In this document: piece after piece, positions 1 through 9,728 of the stretch
Layout of the letters: every line of letters begins with the position of its first letter
Position numbering within the stretch: the stretch's first letter is position 1
From: Roseomonas sp. CECT 9278
GTDB lineage: Bacteria > Pseudomonadota > Alphaproteobacteria > Acetobacterales > Acetobacteraceae
DNA length: 64,000 bases
Direction of reading: 5' to 3'
Assembly: GCF_918698155.1 (NCBI RefSeq)
Contig: NZ_CAKKLX010000022.1
Span: 1 to 64,000, forward strand
Program-made: the position numbers and the translations under genes
Notes under the pieces: model-generated
The model's input: only the letters and a program-made list of their open reading frames with translations
Told to the model about the DNA's origin: nothing
Databases searched by the model: none

Positions 1-48
1 GGTCGCCGCCAGGCCACCAGGCCGGATCCTCAGACCCACACTCACCAC

Positions 49-125
<77 letters not shown>

Positions 126-147
126 ACGTTCCCAGCACTAGACCAAC

Positions 148-180
148 AAGGCCGCCAACCCAATCGGGAGCGGCCTTTTT
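148..180 (+). terminator. rho-independent terminator after tRNA-fMet
   Basis: An 8-bp stem, AAGGCCGC (148-155) with GCGGCCTT (170-177), encloses a 14-nt loop and runs into a T stretch (176-180). It lies 23 nt after the tRNA CCA end, so it most likely ends the tRNA transcript. Confidence 0.85.
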
Positions 181-370
181 GTGTTGTGCCAAACCACCAG
201 ATGAAGGCCCAGCGCGCCGGGTGTCGCATCCCGCTGGCGCAGACCGCGCTTCATTTTGCCGTTGCCGCGCGCCATCATGCGCCGCGTCCGACACATGCGA
301 ACGGACGCCAACGCTATCATGAGACGCGGGCACGAATGCCCAGCAAGCAGAAGTACGGACGCCCAGCCCC

Positions 371-2011
371 ATGGACGGTTCGCTTGAGGCCATAGAGGCG
401 GTGCGCTCAACGCGCGAGGCTGCCAACCGAACGCATCGCTGGCGGTTCGGGGAATGGCTTGGACGGATCAACACGCGCGCGGCGATGATCAGCGTCTTGT
501 TTCTCGTTGTCATCGGCCTGTTCGCGAGCAACGCGCTGACAACGCTCTCCCGGCAGTCATTGGTCATTGAAGACCTCGCTGGATACCGGCGAACCGCAGA
601 CGAAACGATCGAGGCGCTCGAATCGAGCGTCGCCGCCTATGGAACCGCGCTCGCAGGCATCGTTGCCGGAAGCGTCCCGCCCAATGCGATCGCTGCGCGC
701 ATGGTCGCGCAGGCGGCGCGGCTCTCCGCAGCCTTTCTTGCCGTCGAGCACGCGCTCGCGCCGGAACTCGATCCTGCCGCATTGGCCACGGCGCGTGATG
801 CGCTCGCCCGATTGCCGGCCCTGGCCGAGCGCACGCAGCAGACCCTCGGCGCCCGCCGACGGGGCGACCCCGCCGCAATCCACGACGAATGGGTCAATGC
901 CCAGGACGGCTTTTCCCGCCTTGTGGCGTCATACCGCGATCAATCCAGCAAGCGCATTGAAGCGAGCCTGGCGGCAGCGCGTCGCATCGAATCCGACGCA
1001 CGTGCAGTCACCTTCGCCGCCATCGGCCTTGGCATTGCGGCGACGATTCTGGTGTGGGTCATCGTCGTCGCGATGATCACGCGCCCGATCGGCAACCTCG
1101 CGCAATCCATGGTGCGCGTCGCCCGCGGTGACGTGGCCGCAGCGGTGCCACTCACGGACCGCGAGGACCAACTCGGCATCATGGCGCGTGCCGTTCTGGT
1201 CTTTCGCGAGACCCTGAATGTCACCCGCAGCCTCGCCGCCAGGGCGCTCGAAGGTGCGACCCAGACCTCGACATCGCTCACACAGGCCGCCACCGCGATG
1301 GACCGTGTCGCGAGCAATGTCGCCGCACAGCGCGACGATCTGCGTGGACTGACCGAAAGCCTGGACAAGACCGTCGAATCGTTCCGACGCGTCGGCGACA
1401 CCGCGCAGCAGGCGCGCGACCGCGCCGGGGACGCTAAGCTCCTGCTCGACGACACGCTGCGCAAGCTCCGCTGCCTCAAGCCGCCCGAGCGTGACGGGGC
1501 GCACGACCGGGATCACGTCAACCGCGTCACCGCCGCCATCGTGCGCATGGCGACACAAGCCAACACGCTCGCCGCCAACGCTGCGCAGGAAGCGCTGAGG
1601 ACAGGCGCCGACAGCGGCGTCGCGGCAATCGCCGAGGAAGCGCGCAGACTTTCGGCAGGCAGCGCGACCCTTGCGATCGAGATCGCCGAGGCGATCGACA
1701 TGCTGGGCAGCAAGGGTCGCGCGGGGGACGAGGCCGCGGAGGCCATCGCTGCATCATCCGACCGGCTGGAGGGGTTGGTCACGGATACCGCCCGCCTGGC
1801 CGTTACCATCGCTGAAGGGATGATGCAGCAACGCGAGACGCTGCGCCGCCTGGGTGAACAGATCGATCAGGTTGCCGCCAGCGGACAGTCCAACGCGACA
1901 GCAGCCCGAGACCTCGCGGCATCCATGGCCGACCTCAAGCGCCACGCCGCCGAGACACGAGTGGCGGTCGACTCCGTCGCCGCAGGCGCGCAGTTGGGCC
2001 GCAACGCCTGA
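371..2011 (+). CDS. HAMP-domain methyl-accepting chemotaxis-like protein with a degenerate signalling tip
   Basis: A 546-residue membrane receptor-like protein. TM1 spans about residues 37-57, followed by a roughly 155-residue periplasmic region, TM2 at 213-236, HAMP at 237-285, and a long helical cytoplasmic part. The segment around 393-430 aligns with the MCP hairpin tip: N403, E407, R410 and G412 are kept. The hydrophobic trimer contacts and the usual acidic residue after the glycine are replaced (Q406, A413), and GRGF is absent. A Cys and a charged insertion (CLKPPERD) interrupt the heptads near residue 368. No che genes lie nearby. It may be a non-chemotactic or divergent receptor. The start is the first ATG of the frame; its ribosome site is weak. 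Confidence 0.75.
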   Translation: MDGSLEAIEAVRSTREAANRTHRWRFGEWLGRINTRAAMISVLFLVVIGLFASNALTTLSRQSLVIEDLAGYRRTADETIEALESSVAAYGTALAGIVAGSVPPNAIAARMVAQAARLSAAFLAVEHALAPELDPAALATARDALARLPALAERTQQTLGARRRGDPAAIHDEWVNAQDGFSRLVASYRDQSSKRIEASLAAARRIESDARAVTFAAIGLGIAATILVWVIVVAMITRPIGNLAQSMVRVARGDVAAAVPLTDREDQLGIMARAVLVFRETLNVTRSLAARALEGATQTSTSLTQAATAMDRVASNVAAQRDDLRGLTESLDKTVESFRRVGDTAQQARDRAGDAKLLLDDTLRKLRCLKPPERDGAHDRDHVNRVTAAIVRMATQANTLAANAAQEALRTGADSGVAAIAEEARRLSAGSATLAIEIAEAIDMLGSKGRAGDEAAEAIAASSDRLEGLVTDTARLAVTIAEGMMQQRETLRRLGEQIDQVAASGQSNATAARDLAASMADLKRHAAETRVAVDSVAAGAQLGRNA

Positions 2012-2135
2012 ACCATTTTCCGTTCAGACGGAACAGATTGGCCGGGGTGAAGCTGCGCTCGCCGCGTCGGCACGCGGCGTCAGGTCCTTCGCCGTGGTCA
2101 CTTCACCAACATCACGTTCCGCGCGAAGGTGGCAC

Positions 2136-3776
2136 ATGAACCGTGCGACGCCCTCATCGGATCCAATGCATGCCACCGCACCCGATACGGTTGCCGGGCT
2201 GGTGGTGGCGGCGGTCGGGGCGCGCGGGACGCGCCGCATCTGGGGGCTGCCGGGCGGTGGTTCCTCGCTCGACCTGATCCAGGCGGCGGGCCGATGCGGC
2301 GTCGACTTCGTGCTGTGCCGGCACGAGGGAAGTGCCGCGATGATGGCGGTGGCCGATGCCGAACTGACCGGCGCACCCGGGGTCGTGCTCACCACCAAGG
2401 GGCCGGGCCTCTCGAACGCGGCGAACGGCGTCAGCTGCGCCACGCTCGAACGCGCCCCGGTCCTGCTGGTGACCGACGGCTTCACCCCCGCCCAAACCGG
2501 CTGGATCACGCACCAGGTCTTCGACCAGCGGGCCGCGACCGCTGCCTATGTGAAGGGCCATGCGCGCTGCGAAGGCGATGATGCGGCGGCAGAACTCGAC
2601 ACCTTGCTCGACATCGCTGCGGCACATCCGCGAGGCGCGGTCCATCTCGACCTTACCTCCGCGGCGGCGAAGCGCCAGGCGCGTCCAACTCCACGCCAGC
2701 CGCCGCCGCCCGTTGCGCTGACCGACCTGGAGCCGCTGCGGGCGCTGCTTGCCGCTGCGCATCGCCCGGTCCTCATCCTGGGTCTCGAAGCGACCGAGGC
2801 CGCAGCGGAATGCCGTGCGCTGGCCGCGGCGCTCGGCTGCCCGGTGCTGGTCACCTACAAGGCCAAGGGCGTCGTCGACGACGCACACCCCCAGCATGCC
2901 GGGATCTTCACCGGCGGCACGCTCGAAGCGCAGGTCGTCAGCGCGGCGGACCTGATTGTCCTGGTCGGCGCCGATCCTGTCGAATTCATCCTGCAGCCCT
3001 GGCGCTACCGGGCGCCGGTCGCCGAGATCGCCGCGCGTCCTTTCCCCGTGCACTACACGGCCATTGCCGCAGGGGCCTACGGGTCGATCGCGCGCATCGC
3101 TGCCACACTGGCCGAACATGCAACGCCATCGGACTGGAGGGCGACCGAAATCGCCGCGCATCGCGCTGCCATGCGCGACGCGCTCACCTGGCCGCCGGGC
3201 GGCGGCGGCGTCGCGCCGCCGCGCATCGTGCAGCTCGCCGCCGAGGCTGCGATGCGCGCCGGCCGTGACCCACGCGCCACGGTGGATGCGGGGGCGCACA
3301 TGTTTTCCGCCACGGCCTTCTGGCCGTGTTCACGCCCACGCGACCTGCTGATCTCGAACGGGCTCGCCACCATGGGCTTCGCGTTGCCGGCCGGCATCGC
3401 GGCGGCATTGCACGATCCTGGACGCGGCGCCGTCGCCTTCACCGGTGATGGCGGGTTGATGATGTGCGTGGCTGAACTCGCGACCGCCGCGGATCAGTCT
3501 GCGCGCCTGGTGACGGTAGTGTTCAATGATGGCGCATTGTCGCTGATCGACGTGAAGCAGCAGCAGCGCCAGTTGCCGACCGAGGGCGTGCGCTGGGGCC
3601 GAGCCGATTTCGCCATGGTGGCCGAGGGCTTCGGCGCACGCGGCTTTCGCGCGCATGACGAAGCCGGCCTGGCGGCCGCGTTCGATGCAGCCTTCGCGCA
3701 TGACGGGCCGTCGCTCGTCGATGTCCAGGTCGACCCGGCCGGCTATGTGCAGCAACTCCAGGCAATGCGGGGCTGA
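2136..3776 (+). CDS. thiamine-diphosphate-dependent enzyme, acetolactate synthase large-subunit-like
   Basis: A 546-residue ThDP enzyme of the acetolactate synthase/benzoylformate decarboxylase superfamily. It has the N-terminal pyrimidine-binding domain with the catalytic Glu in RHEGSAA (E64), a central domain (about 190-340), and the C-terminal diphosphate-binding domain with GDG (437-439) and the Mg-binding Asn (N464). Such enzymes form or cleave bonds next to a keto group. The substrate cannot be read from sequence. The gene sits 9 nt before hyuB, so a role in the same amide/hydantoin pathway is likely; a biosynthetic ilvB is less likely because no ilvN follows. ATG 2136 has AAGGTGG just upstream; ATG 2166 is an alternative start. 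Confidence 0.85.
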   Translation: MNRATPSSDPMHATAPDTVAGLVVAAVGARGTRRIWGLPGGGSSLDLIQAAGRCGVDFVLCRHEGSAAMMAVADAELTGAPGVVLTTKGPGLSNAANGVSCATLERAPVLLVTDGFTPAQTGWITHQVFDQRAATAAYVKGHARCEGDDAAAELDTLLDIAAAHPRGAVHLDLTSAAAKRQARPTPRQPPPPVALTDLEPLRALLAAAHRPVLILGLEATEAAAECRALAAALGCPVLVTYKAKGVVDDAHPQHAGIFTGGTLEAQVVSAADLIVLVGADPVEFILQPWRYRAPVAEIAARPFPVHYTAIAAGAYGSIARIAATLAEHATPSDWRATEIAAHRAAMRDALTWPPGGGGVAPPRIVQLAAEAAMRAGRDPRATVDAGAHMFSATAFWPCSRPRDLLISNGLATMGFALPAGIAAALHDPGRGAVAFTGDGGLMMCVAELATAADQSARLVTVVFNDGALSLIDVKQQQRQLPTEGVRWGRADFAMVAEGFGARGFRAHDEAGLAAAFDAAFAHDGPSLVDVQVDPAGYVQQLQAMRG

Positions 3777-3785
3777 AGACAAGAC

Positions 3786-5408
3786 ATGGCAGGTTTTACG
3801 GCGCTGCGCCTCGGCTCGGCCTGGAGCCGAATCGCGGGGCTGATGGACGAGGCGGCGCAGAACTTCGTGCGCACCTCCTTCTCCTCCGTCGTGCGCGACA
3901 ACTGGGACATGGCGATCGGGCTGATGGACAGCGCCGGTCGGCAGTTCGCACAGTCGTCGCGATCGGTGCCGTCCTTCGTCGGCACCATGCCGGTCACGCT
4001 CGGCCACATGCTGGCGCGCATCCCGCGCGAGAGCCTGCGCCCGGGCGATGTGCTGATCAGCAATGACGGCTACCTCGGCACCGGGCACCTGAACGACATC
4101 ACGACCATCCGGCCGATCTTTCGCGAGGGACGCATCGCAGCGTGGATCGGCGGCACCTTCCATTCCACCGACATCGGCGGCGCGCCATCCGTCGAGGCAC
4201 GCGATGCCTGGGAGGAGGGCCTGACCATCCCGATCGCGCGCATCCTGAAGAGCGGCGTCGAGAACGAGGATGTGATCGCCTTCCTGGAGGCGAACTTGCG
4301 TCAGCCGAGCGAGACTCTGGGCGACATCCGCGCCTTGTTCGCGGTGTACGAGCAGGCGGAGGCCCGCCTGTTCCGCATCATCGCCGAGGAAGGCATCGGC
4401 GATATCGATGCGCTGGCTGCCGAGATCTTCACGCGCTCGGAACGCTCCATGCGCCAGGCGATCGCCGCCGTGCCGGATGGCGAGGTGACCGATCAAGTCA
4501 CCGCCGACGGCTTCGAGCATCCCGTCACGATCCGACTGCGCCTGGCCGTGAAGGGGGACGCACTGACACTCGACTTCGCCGGCAGCGATCCGCAGATCGC
4601 CCGGCCGGTGAACTCGCCGCTGAATTTCTCCCGCGCCTACAGCCATTACGCGGTGAAATGCGCCTTCGACCCCGAGACGCCGAACAATGACGGATGCTTC
4701 CGTCCGATCAGCCTGATCGCGCCCGAGGGCAGCATCGTGAATCCGCGCCGCCCCGCGCCGGTCTGGGGGCGGCACCTGACCGGCCACTACCTGCCCATCC
4801 TGGTGCTGGCCGCACTCGGCAAGCTGATCCCTGATCGCGTCATCGCCGAATGCGGCAGCCCCTTGTGGAACTGCTACTTCACCGGCGAACACGCCGATGG
4901 CCGCCGCTACGTCCGCATGTTCTTCATGAACGGCGGCCATGGCGCGCTGCCGATGCGCGACGGGCCGGCCTGCCTGTCCTTCCCCTCCAATGTCGCGACC
5001 CAGGCGGTCGAGCAGTTCGAGAACGCCGTGCCGATGCTGCTGACCGAGAAACGCCTGATCCCCGATTCCGGTGGCGCCGGGCGGATGCGCGGCGGCCTGT
5101 CGCAACGGCTGACCTTCGAGGCGACGGGGCCGAATCCGGTCACCGTCACCTACCGGCACGAACGTGTGCAGCACCCGCCGCGTGGCATCCTCGGTGGCCA
5201 AGCGGGGCGAGGCGGGCGTGACCTGGTCAATGATGCGCCTGTCGCCGCGAAGGCGCGCATCTCCCTCGCGCCCGGCGACCGCATCACCTTCGAGACGCCC
5301 GGCGGCGGCGGCATGGGGCCGCCGGCCGAACGCGACCCGTCGGCACTCGGGGCCGATATCGCCGAGGGCTACGTCACCGAAGCCGGCGCCAAGGCGTATC
5401 GCGCATGA
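3786..5408 (+). CDS. hyuB: hydantoinase B / oxoprolinase family protein
   Basis: A 540-residue HyuB-family protein, related to N-methylhydantoinase (ATP-hydrolysing) subunit B and acetone carboxylase alpha-type subunits. The family forms complexes with HyuA to open cyclic amides such as hydantoins or 5-oxoproline using ATP. The family segments SNDGYLGTGHLNDIT, GGTFHSTDIGG and TPGGGGMGPP are visible. The length is normal for a stand-alone B subunit. It is translationally coupled to hyuA by a 4-nt ATGA overlap and follows the ThDP-enzyme gene closely. The true substrate is unknown: hydantoins, oxoproline and other lactam-like compounds all fit. Confidence 0.9.
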   Translation: MAGFTALRLGSAWSRIAGLMDEAAQNFVRTSFSSVVRDNWDMAIGLMDSAGRQFAQSSRSVPSFVGTMPVTLGHMLARIPRESLRPGDVLISNDGYLGTGHLNDITTIRPIFREGRIAAWIGGTFHSTDIGGAPSVEARDAWEEGLTIPIARILKSGVENEDVIAFLEANLRQPSETLGDIRALFAVYEQAEARLFRIIAEEGIGDIDALAAEIFTRSERSMRQAIAAVPDGEVTDQVTADGFEHPVTIRLRLAVKGDALTLDFAGSDPQIARPVNSPLNFSRAYSHYAVKCAFDPETPNNDGCFRPISLIAPEGSIVNPRRPAPVWGRHLTGHYLPILVLAALGKLIPDRVIAECGSPLWNCYFTGEHADGRRYVRMFFMNGGHGALPMRDGPACLSFPSNVATQAVEQFENAVPMLLTEKRLIPDSGGAGRMRGGLSQRLTFEATGPNPVTVTYRHERVQHPPRGILGGQAGRGGRDLVNDAPVAAKARISLAPGDRITFETPGGGGMGPPAERDPSALGADIAEGYVTEAGAKAYRA

Positions 5409-7486
5409 CCGCCGCGCCCTATCGCATCGGTGTCGACATCGGCGGCACCTTCACCGATTTCGTGCTGCTCGACACGCGCGACGGCACGCTGCGCAACGGC
5501 AAGGTGCTGACCACGCCGGCGGCGCCGGAGGAAGCCGTGCTCGCCGGCATCCGTCAATTGTTGACGGCGCACGGCATCGCGCCCGCCGATGTGCAGCACG
5601 TCATCCACGGCACGACGCTGGTGGCCAATGCGCTGATCGAACGCCGCGGCGTGCCGACCGGCCTCATCACCACCGACGGCTTCCGCGATATCGTGGAGAT
5701 CGGCACGGAACTGCGGCACGACACCTACGACCTGTTCATGCGCGTGCCCGAACCGCTGGTGCCTCGCCGCCGCCGGGTCGAGGTGCCGGAACGTGTGCTG
5801 CCCGACGGCACCGTCCGCACGGCCTTGGATGAGGCAGCTGCGCGCGCTGCGGCGCGCGACCTGGTCGCGCAGGGGGCGCAGGCCGTCGCCGTCTGCTTCC
5901 TGCATGCCTTCCGCAACCCGGCGCATGAACGCCGCATGGCGGAGATCATCGCCGAGGAAGCGCCGGGGCTGACGCTGTGCCTGTCCTCCGACGTGGTGCC
6001 CGAGATCGGCGAATACGAACGCGCATCGACCACCATCTGCAACGCCTACGTCCTGCCGGTCTTCCGTCGCTACCTGACGCGCCTCGCGGAAGGGCTGCGC
6101 GGGCTCGGCCTGACCGGGCCGCTGTACCTGATGCTGTCGGATGGCGGCACGGTAGGCGAGGCAACCGCCGCGCGCCATCCGATCCGCCTGGTGCAGTCGG
6201 GACCCGCCGGCGGCGTGCGCGCCACGGCGCTGTACGGCGTCGCCGCCGGTGCGCCCGATATCCTGTGCTTCGACATGGGCGGCACCACCGCCAAGGCCTG
6301 CCTGATCGAGGGCGGCGAGCCGCTGCGCAGCCTCGACTTCGAAGTCGCGCGCGTGGATCGCTTCCGCAAGGGCAGCGGATTGCCGCTGAAGGTGCCGGTC
6401 ATCGAGATGATCGAGATCGGCGCCGGTGGCGGTTCCATCGCCCAGGTCGATCGCCTCGGCCTGATCCGTGTCGGGCCGGAGAGCGCCTCCTCCGATCCCG
6501 GGCCGGCCTGCTACGGGCTCGGCGGTACGCGGCCGACGGTCACGGATGCCGATCTGGTGCTGGGCTACCTGGGTGCGGACAGCTTCCTCGGCGGCGACAT
6601 GCGGCTTGATGTCGCCGCGGCCGAGCGTGCGCTGCGCGAACACCTCGCCGAACCGCTCGGCCTTTCGGTGGTGGAGGCCGCCTGGGCGCTGCACGAGACG
6701 GTCAACGGCAACATGGCCCAGGCCGCGGCGATCCATGCGCTGGAGAAGGCACGGCGGATCGAGGGCTACACCATGGTGCCGATCGGCGGTGCAGGGCCGG
6801 TCCATGCCGCGCAGGTCTGCCGCAAGCTCGGCATCGCGAAGCTGGTCGCGCCGGCGGGGGCGGGCGTGGCCTCAGCCTTCGGCTTCCTTGCCTCGCCGAT
6901 CTCCTTCGCCTTCGTCCGCGGCTGGGTCGCCCCGCTCGACAGCATCGACTTCGGGGTGCTGCGCGACATGGTCGGCGGCATCGAGGCCGAGGGGCGCGCG
7001 ATGCTGGCCGAGGCCGGCGTGGCGCCCGGCGCTGCGATCCGCACGGTGATCGGCGCCTTGCGCTATGTCGGCCAGGGCTTCCAGGTCGAGGCGGAGATCC
7101 CGGGCGATGCCCTGGCCGCCGGCGACCGCGATGCCGTTCGCGCGGCCTTCGAACGGCGCTACCTCCAGCAATACGGCCGCACGGAACCATCGCTTCCGGT
7201 GGAATGCGTCTCCTGGCAGGTCATCATGGCCGGGCCGGTGCCGGAGGTCTCGCTCTGCGGGCCGTCGGCCGGCGCCGGTGCGGCGGCGGCCCCGCGCCAT
7301 CGCCTGGCCTGGTTCCCCGAGACGGGCGGCCATGTCGAGACACCGGTGATCGACCGCGCCAGCCTGCGCCCGGGCGACCGCGTGGCGGGGCCGGCCCTGG
7401 TCGAGGAACGCGAAAGCACCCTGGTGCTGCCACCTGGTACCGAGGCGATCTGCGACGCCTCGTTGAACCTGTTGGTGTCGCTGTAG
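5405..7486 (+). CDS. hyuA: hydantoinase A / oxoprolinase family ATPase subunit
   Basis: A 693-residue HyuA-family protein, the actin/ASKHA-fold ATPase partner of HyuB. The N-terminal phosphate loop IGVDIGGTFTDF (residues 8-19), the HGTTLVANALIERRG segment and the second ATPase motif FDMGGTTAK are intact, so it should bind and hydrolyse ATP. The start codon overlaps the hyuB stop (ATGA), implying a stoichiometric complex. The gene ends 4 nt before the convergent AhpD-fold gene, with no room for a separate terminator. Together with the amidase opposite and the downstream peptide-type importer, it points to breakdown of an imported amide or cyclic amide. Confidence 0.9.
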   Translation: MTAAPYRIGVDIGGTFTDFVLLDTRDGTLRNGKVLTTPAAPEEAVLAGIRQLLTAHGIAPADVQHVIHGTTLVANALIERRGVPTGLITTDGFRDIVEIGTELRHDTYDLFMRVPEPLVPRRRRVEVPERVLPDGTVRTALDEAAARAAARDLVAQGAQAVAVCFLHAFRNPAHERRMAEIIAEEAPGLTLCLSSDVVPEIGEYERASTTICNAYVLPVFRRYLTRLAEGLRGLGLTGPLYLMLSDGGTVGEATAARHPIRLVQSGPAGGVRATALYGVAAGAPDILCFDMGGTTAKACLIEGGEPLRSLDFEVARVDRFRKGSGLPLKVPVIEMIEIGAGGGSIAQVDRLGLIRVGPESASSDPGPACYGLGGTRPTVTDADLVLGYLGADSFLGGDMRLDVAAAERALREHLAEPLGLSVVEAAWALHETVNGNMAQAAAIHALEKARRIEGYTMVPIGGAGPVHAAQVCRKLGIAKLVAPAGAGVASAFGFLASPISFAFVRGWVAPLDSIDFGVLRDMVGGIEAEGRAMLAEAGVAPGAAIRTVIGALRYVGQGFQVEAEIPGDALAAGDRDAVRAAFERRYLQQYGRTEPSLPVECVSWQVIMAGPVPEVSLCGPSAGAGAAAAPRHRLAWFPETGGHVETPVIDRASLRPGDRVAGPALVEERESTLVLPPGTEAICDASLNLLVSL

Positions 7487-7490
7487 AGCG

Positions 7491-8201
7491 TTACCGCGGC
7501 GGCACCACGAAGGCGCCCTGGCCCGGCGTCTCGGCCCAGGCGCGGAAGGCGGGCGACGGCGTGACGCGCCCCTCCCGCATCAGTCGCAGCCAAACCTCCG
7601 TCGCACGCACGAAGGGGTTCACGCCGCGCGGCCAGATCGCGAGGCTCATGGCTTCGGCGATCTGGGGTTCGGGCACGCCGGCGGCATAGGCAGCCTCGAT
7701 CTCCGCCGCCAGGCCCCAGGGTTCGTCGCAGGCGGTCTGGATTCCGACCAGAGCGAGCCGCGCGGTCGCTTCGCCCAGCGGCGATCCGGCAATCAGCGCA
7801 CGGCCTGCCGCGCGGTATTCGGCCGCGAGGTCAAGACCGGCCAACTTGTCCTGCCAGTTCGCAGCGAGGGTCGCGTAGGTCGCCGCCCCGGCTGCCCAGG
7901 CGGCAAGTCGAAACACCGCGCCGCCCTCGGCCTGCGTGCCGCCGGTCGCCATGAAGCGATGGAGGTGGTGCGTGCCGACCGGCTCGCGGCAGGCGGCCAG
8001 GATCGCGAGCCAGACCACCTCCTTCACATGCGGCGGCAAGTGGTGATCATCGACTGTCAGCGCGCGGTACATCGCCTCATAGGCCCCGTGCAACTCGGGC
8101 AGGGCGGCCGCCATGGCGCCGTGATGGGGCAGCACGAAGCCGCGCACGGCGCGGATCTCGGCCAAGCGCGCGCGCACCTGTTCGGCGCTGGGCGGTGTCA
8201 T
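7491..8201 (-). CDS. carboxymuconolactone decarboxylase/AhpD-fold protein without CxxC
   Basis: A 236-residue, probably cytosolic all-alpha protein. The helical pattern LPPHVKEVVWLAILAAC, then a histidine-rich stretch GTHHLHRFM, resembles the carboxymuconolactone decarboxylase/AhpD fold, repeated in the second half. The CxxC of peroxidase-type AhpD is missing; the site reads ACREPVGTHH. It is probably not a thiol peroxidase. Its start codon overlaps the amidase stop (ATGA, 8198-8201), so the two are co-translated. A decarboxylase or accessory role in the amide pathway is conjecture. Family assignment is moderately secure; function is open. Confidence 0.65.
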   Translation of the reverse strand: MTPPSAEQVRARLAEIRAVRGFVLPHHGAMAAALPELHGAYEAMYRALTVDDHHLPPHVKEVVWLAILAACREPVGTHHLHRFMATGGTQAEGGAVFRLAAWAAGAATYATLAANWQDKLAGLDLAAEYRAAGRALIAGSPLGEATARLALVGIQTACDEPWGLAAEIEAAYAAGVPEPQIAEAMSLAIWPRGVNPFVRATEVWLRLMREGRVTPSPAFRAWAETPGQGAFVVPPR

Positions 8202-9571
8202 GCGGCGACCGGCGGCAGGGTCTCCAGCATCCAGCGCGCGATGGCGGCGGCCTGCGCATCCATGTTGACCTGTGCCATGACCTGGATGCCCATCGGCATC
8301 CCGCCCACCGTGGTGAGCGGAATGGTCACGGCCGGCGCACCGATCCCGGAGCTCGGCGTGTTGAACACGGCGTCGCCGGTGGGCCGCGCCACGGGCTTCG
8401 CGTTCGGCACCTCGCCGGCCCAGAGTGGCGCCGGGCCGGGCGAGGCGGGGGCAATCACCGCGTCGACGATCGGCGCGAGCAGCGCGTGGCGGAGGCGCAG
8501 TTCCTCGCGTTGCATCAGGCGCAGGCGGTAATCCTCGGGCGTCATGCGTTCGGCCATCGCCAGCACGGCGCGCGAGCGGGCGCTGATCGCCTCCGCCTCC
8601 GCGGCGACCAGGTTGCGGAACAGCCAGTGGTTTTCCCAGCCGGTGATGGCGCTGGTCATCGCCTGGACGCCAACCAGCGATGTCTCGAACGCCTCCAACA
8701 TCGGGTGGTCGGCGCGGCGCAGCACCGTGACGCCGGCGGTGCGAAGCGCCGCGACCACCTGTTCGAAGGCCGCCTTGCTGGCATCGTCCAGCGCATCCCA
8801 GCCTTCGGTTTCCATCACGCCCAGCACGGTCGGGCGGCGCGCCTCGGGCGGCGCCGGCGGACCGAACAGGCCGGGGCGGCCGGGGTCGCCGCCGGCACGC
8901 TTCGCGATCTCGATGGCGACCTGCCACATGTCCTCGATCGTGCCGGCGTGGATGCCGGTGGTGCTCATGCTGGTGGCCTGGCGTTCGCCGCGGTTGATGC
9001 CACCCTGCGTCGGCTTCAGCGCGACATTCCCGCAATAGGAGGCCGGCCGGATCACCGACCCGCCAACCTGTGTGCCGAGTGCTGCCGGCACCATCCCCGC
9101 GCCGACCGCCGCCGCCGAGCCCGACGATGACCCGCCCGGCGTGCGCCGCTGGTCGAATGGGTTGGTCGTCGGGCCGGGATGCGCACCGCCCAGTTCCGTC
9201 GTGACGGTCTTGCCCAGCACGACGGCGCCCGCCTGGCGCAAGGCCCAGACTGCGGCATTGTCGCGCTTCGGGAAATTCCCGCGATAGGCCGGGCAGCCCA
9301 TCTGCGTCGGCATGTCGCGTGTCTCGAGCAGGTCCTTGATGCCAAGCGGCATGCCGTCGATCGGCGAGAGCGCCCTGCCGTCGCGCCAGCGTTGCGTGCT
9401 CGCATCGGCGGCCGCGCGTGCGCCGGCCTCGTTCGTCACGACCCACGCGCGGACCACGGGTTCGCGCGTGGCGATCGTTTCGAGGCAGCGTTCGAGATAC
9501 GCGCGTGGCGTGTCGGTCCCCGCGGCGAAGCCGCGAACGGCGTGATGAAAGCTGTGGGCGCGGGCGGTCAT
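8198..9571 (-). CDS. amidase signature family hydrolase
   Basis: A 457-residue amidase-signature enzyme that hydrolyses carboxamides to acid and ammonia. The Ser-cisSer-Lys triad is visible: Lys79 in GIKDLL, the cis-Ser in GGSSSGS (147-152), and the nucleophile Ser172 in QVGGSVIRPAS. It could be a general amidase or act on aryl/alkyl amides; it is not GatA, since gatB/gatC are absent and the C-terminus is short. ATG 9571 has AGGAA six bases upstream; an ATG 27 nt earlier lacks a comparable site. It is divergent from the peptide-binding protein gene (157-bp gap) and coupled to the AhpD-fold gene. Confidence 0.9.
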   Translation of the reverse strand: MTARAHSFHHAVRGFAAGTDTPRAYLERCLETIATREPVVRAWVVTNEAGARAAADASTQRWRDGRALSPIDGMPLGIKDLLETRDMPTQMGCPAYRGNFPKRDNAAVWALRQAGAVVLGKTVTTELGGAHPGPTTNPFDQRRTPGGSSSGSAAAVGAGMVPAALGTQVGGSVIRPASYCGNVALKPTQGGINRGERQATSMSTTGIHAGTIEDMWQVAIEIAKRAGGDPGRPGLFGPPAPPEARRPTVLGVMETEGWDALDDASKAAFEQVVAALRTAGVTVLRRADHPMLEAFETSLVGVQAMTSAITGWENHWLFRNLVAAEAEAISARSRAVLAMAERMTPEDYRLRLMQREELRLRHALLAPIVDAVIAPASPGPAPLWAGEVPNAKPVARPTGDAVFNTPSSGIGAPAVTIPLTTVGGMPMGIQVMAQVNMDAQAAAIARWMLETLPPVAA

Positions 9572-9728
9572 GGGCGTTCCTGCTGTCTTTCCGGGCATTC
9601 AGCTTCGATCGACGGGGCCTGTCCAGCCAGCCGCGTCGAGAAGCCTCTGGCGCTCACCCCGGATTCCACGGCAACGTGATGGTTGGGACAGGCAAGACGC
9701 CGAAACGTGGCGACTGGGAGCAGATGGC

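Noticed and set aside
2136-3776. Annotation as biosynthetic acetolactate synthase (ilvB)
   Set aside because: No ilvN regulatory subunit and no branched-chain genes follow; the context is catabolic.
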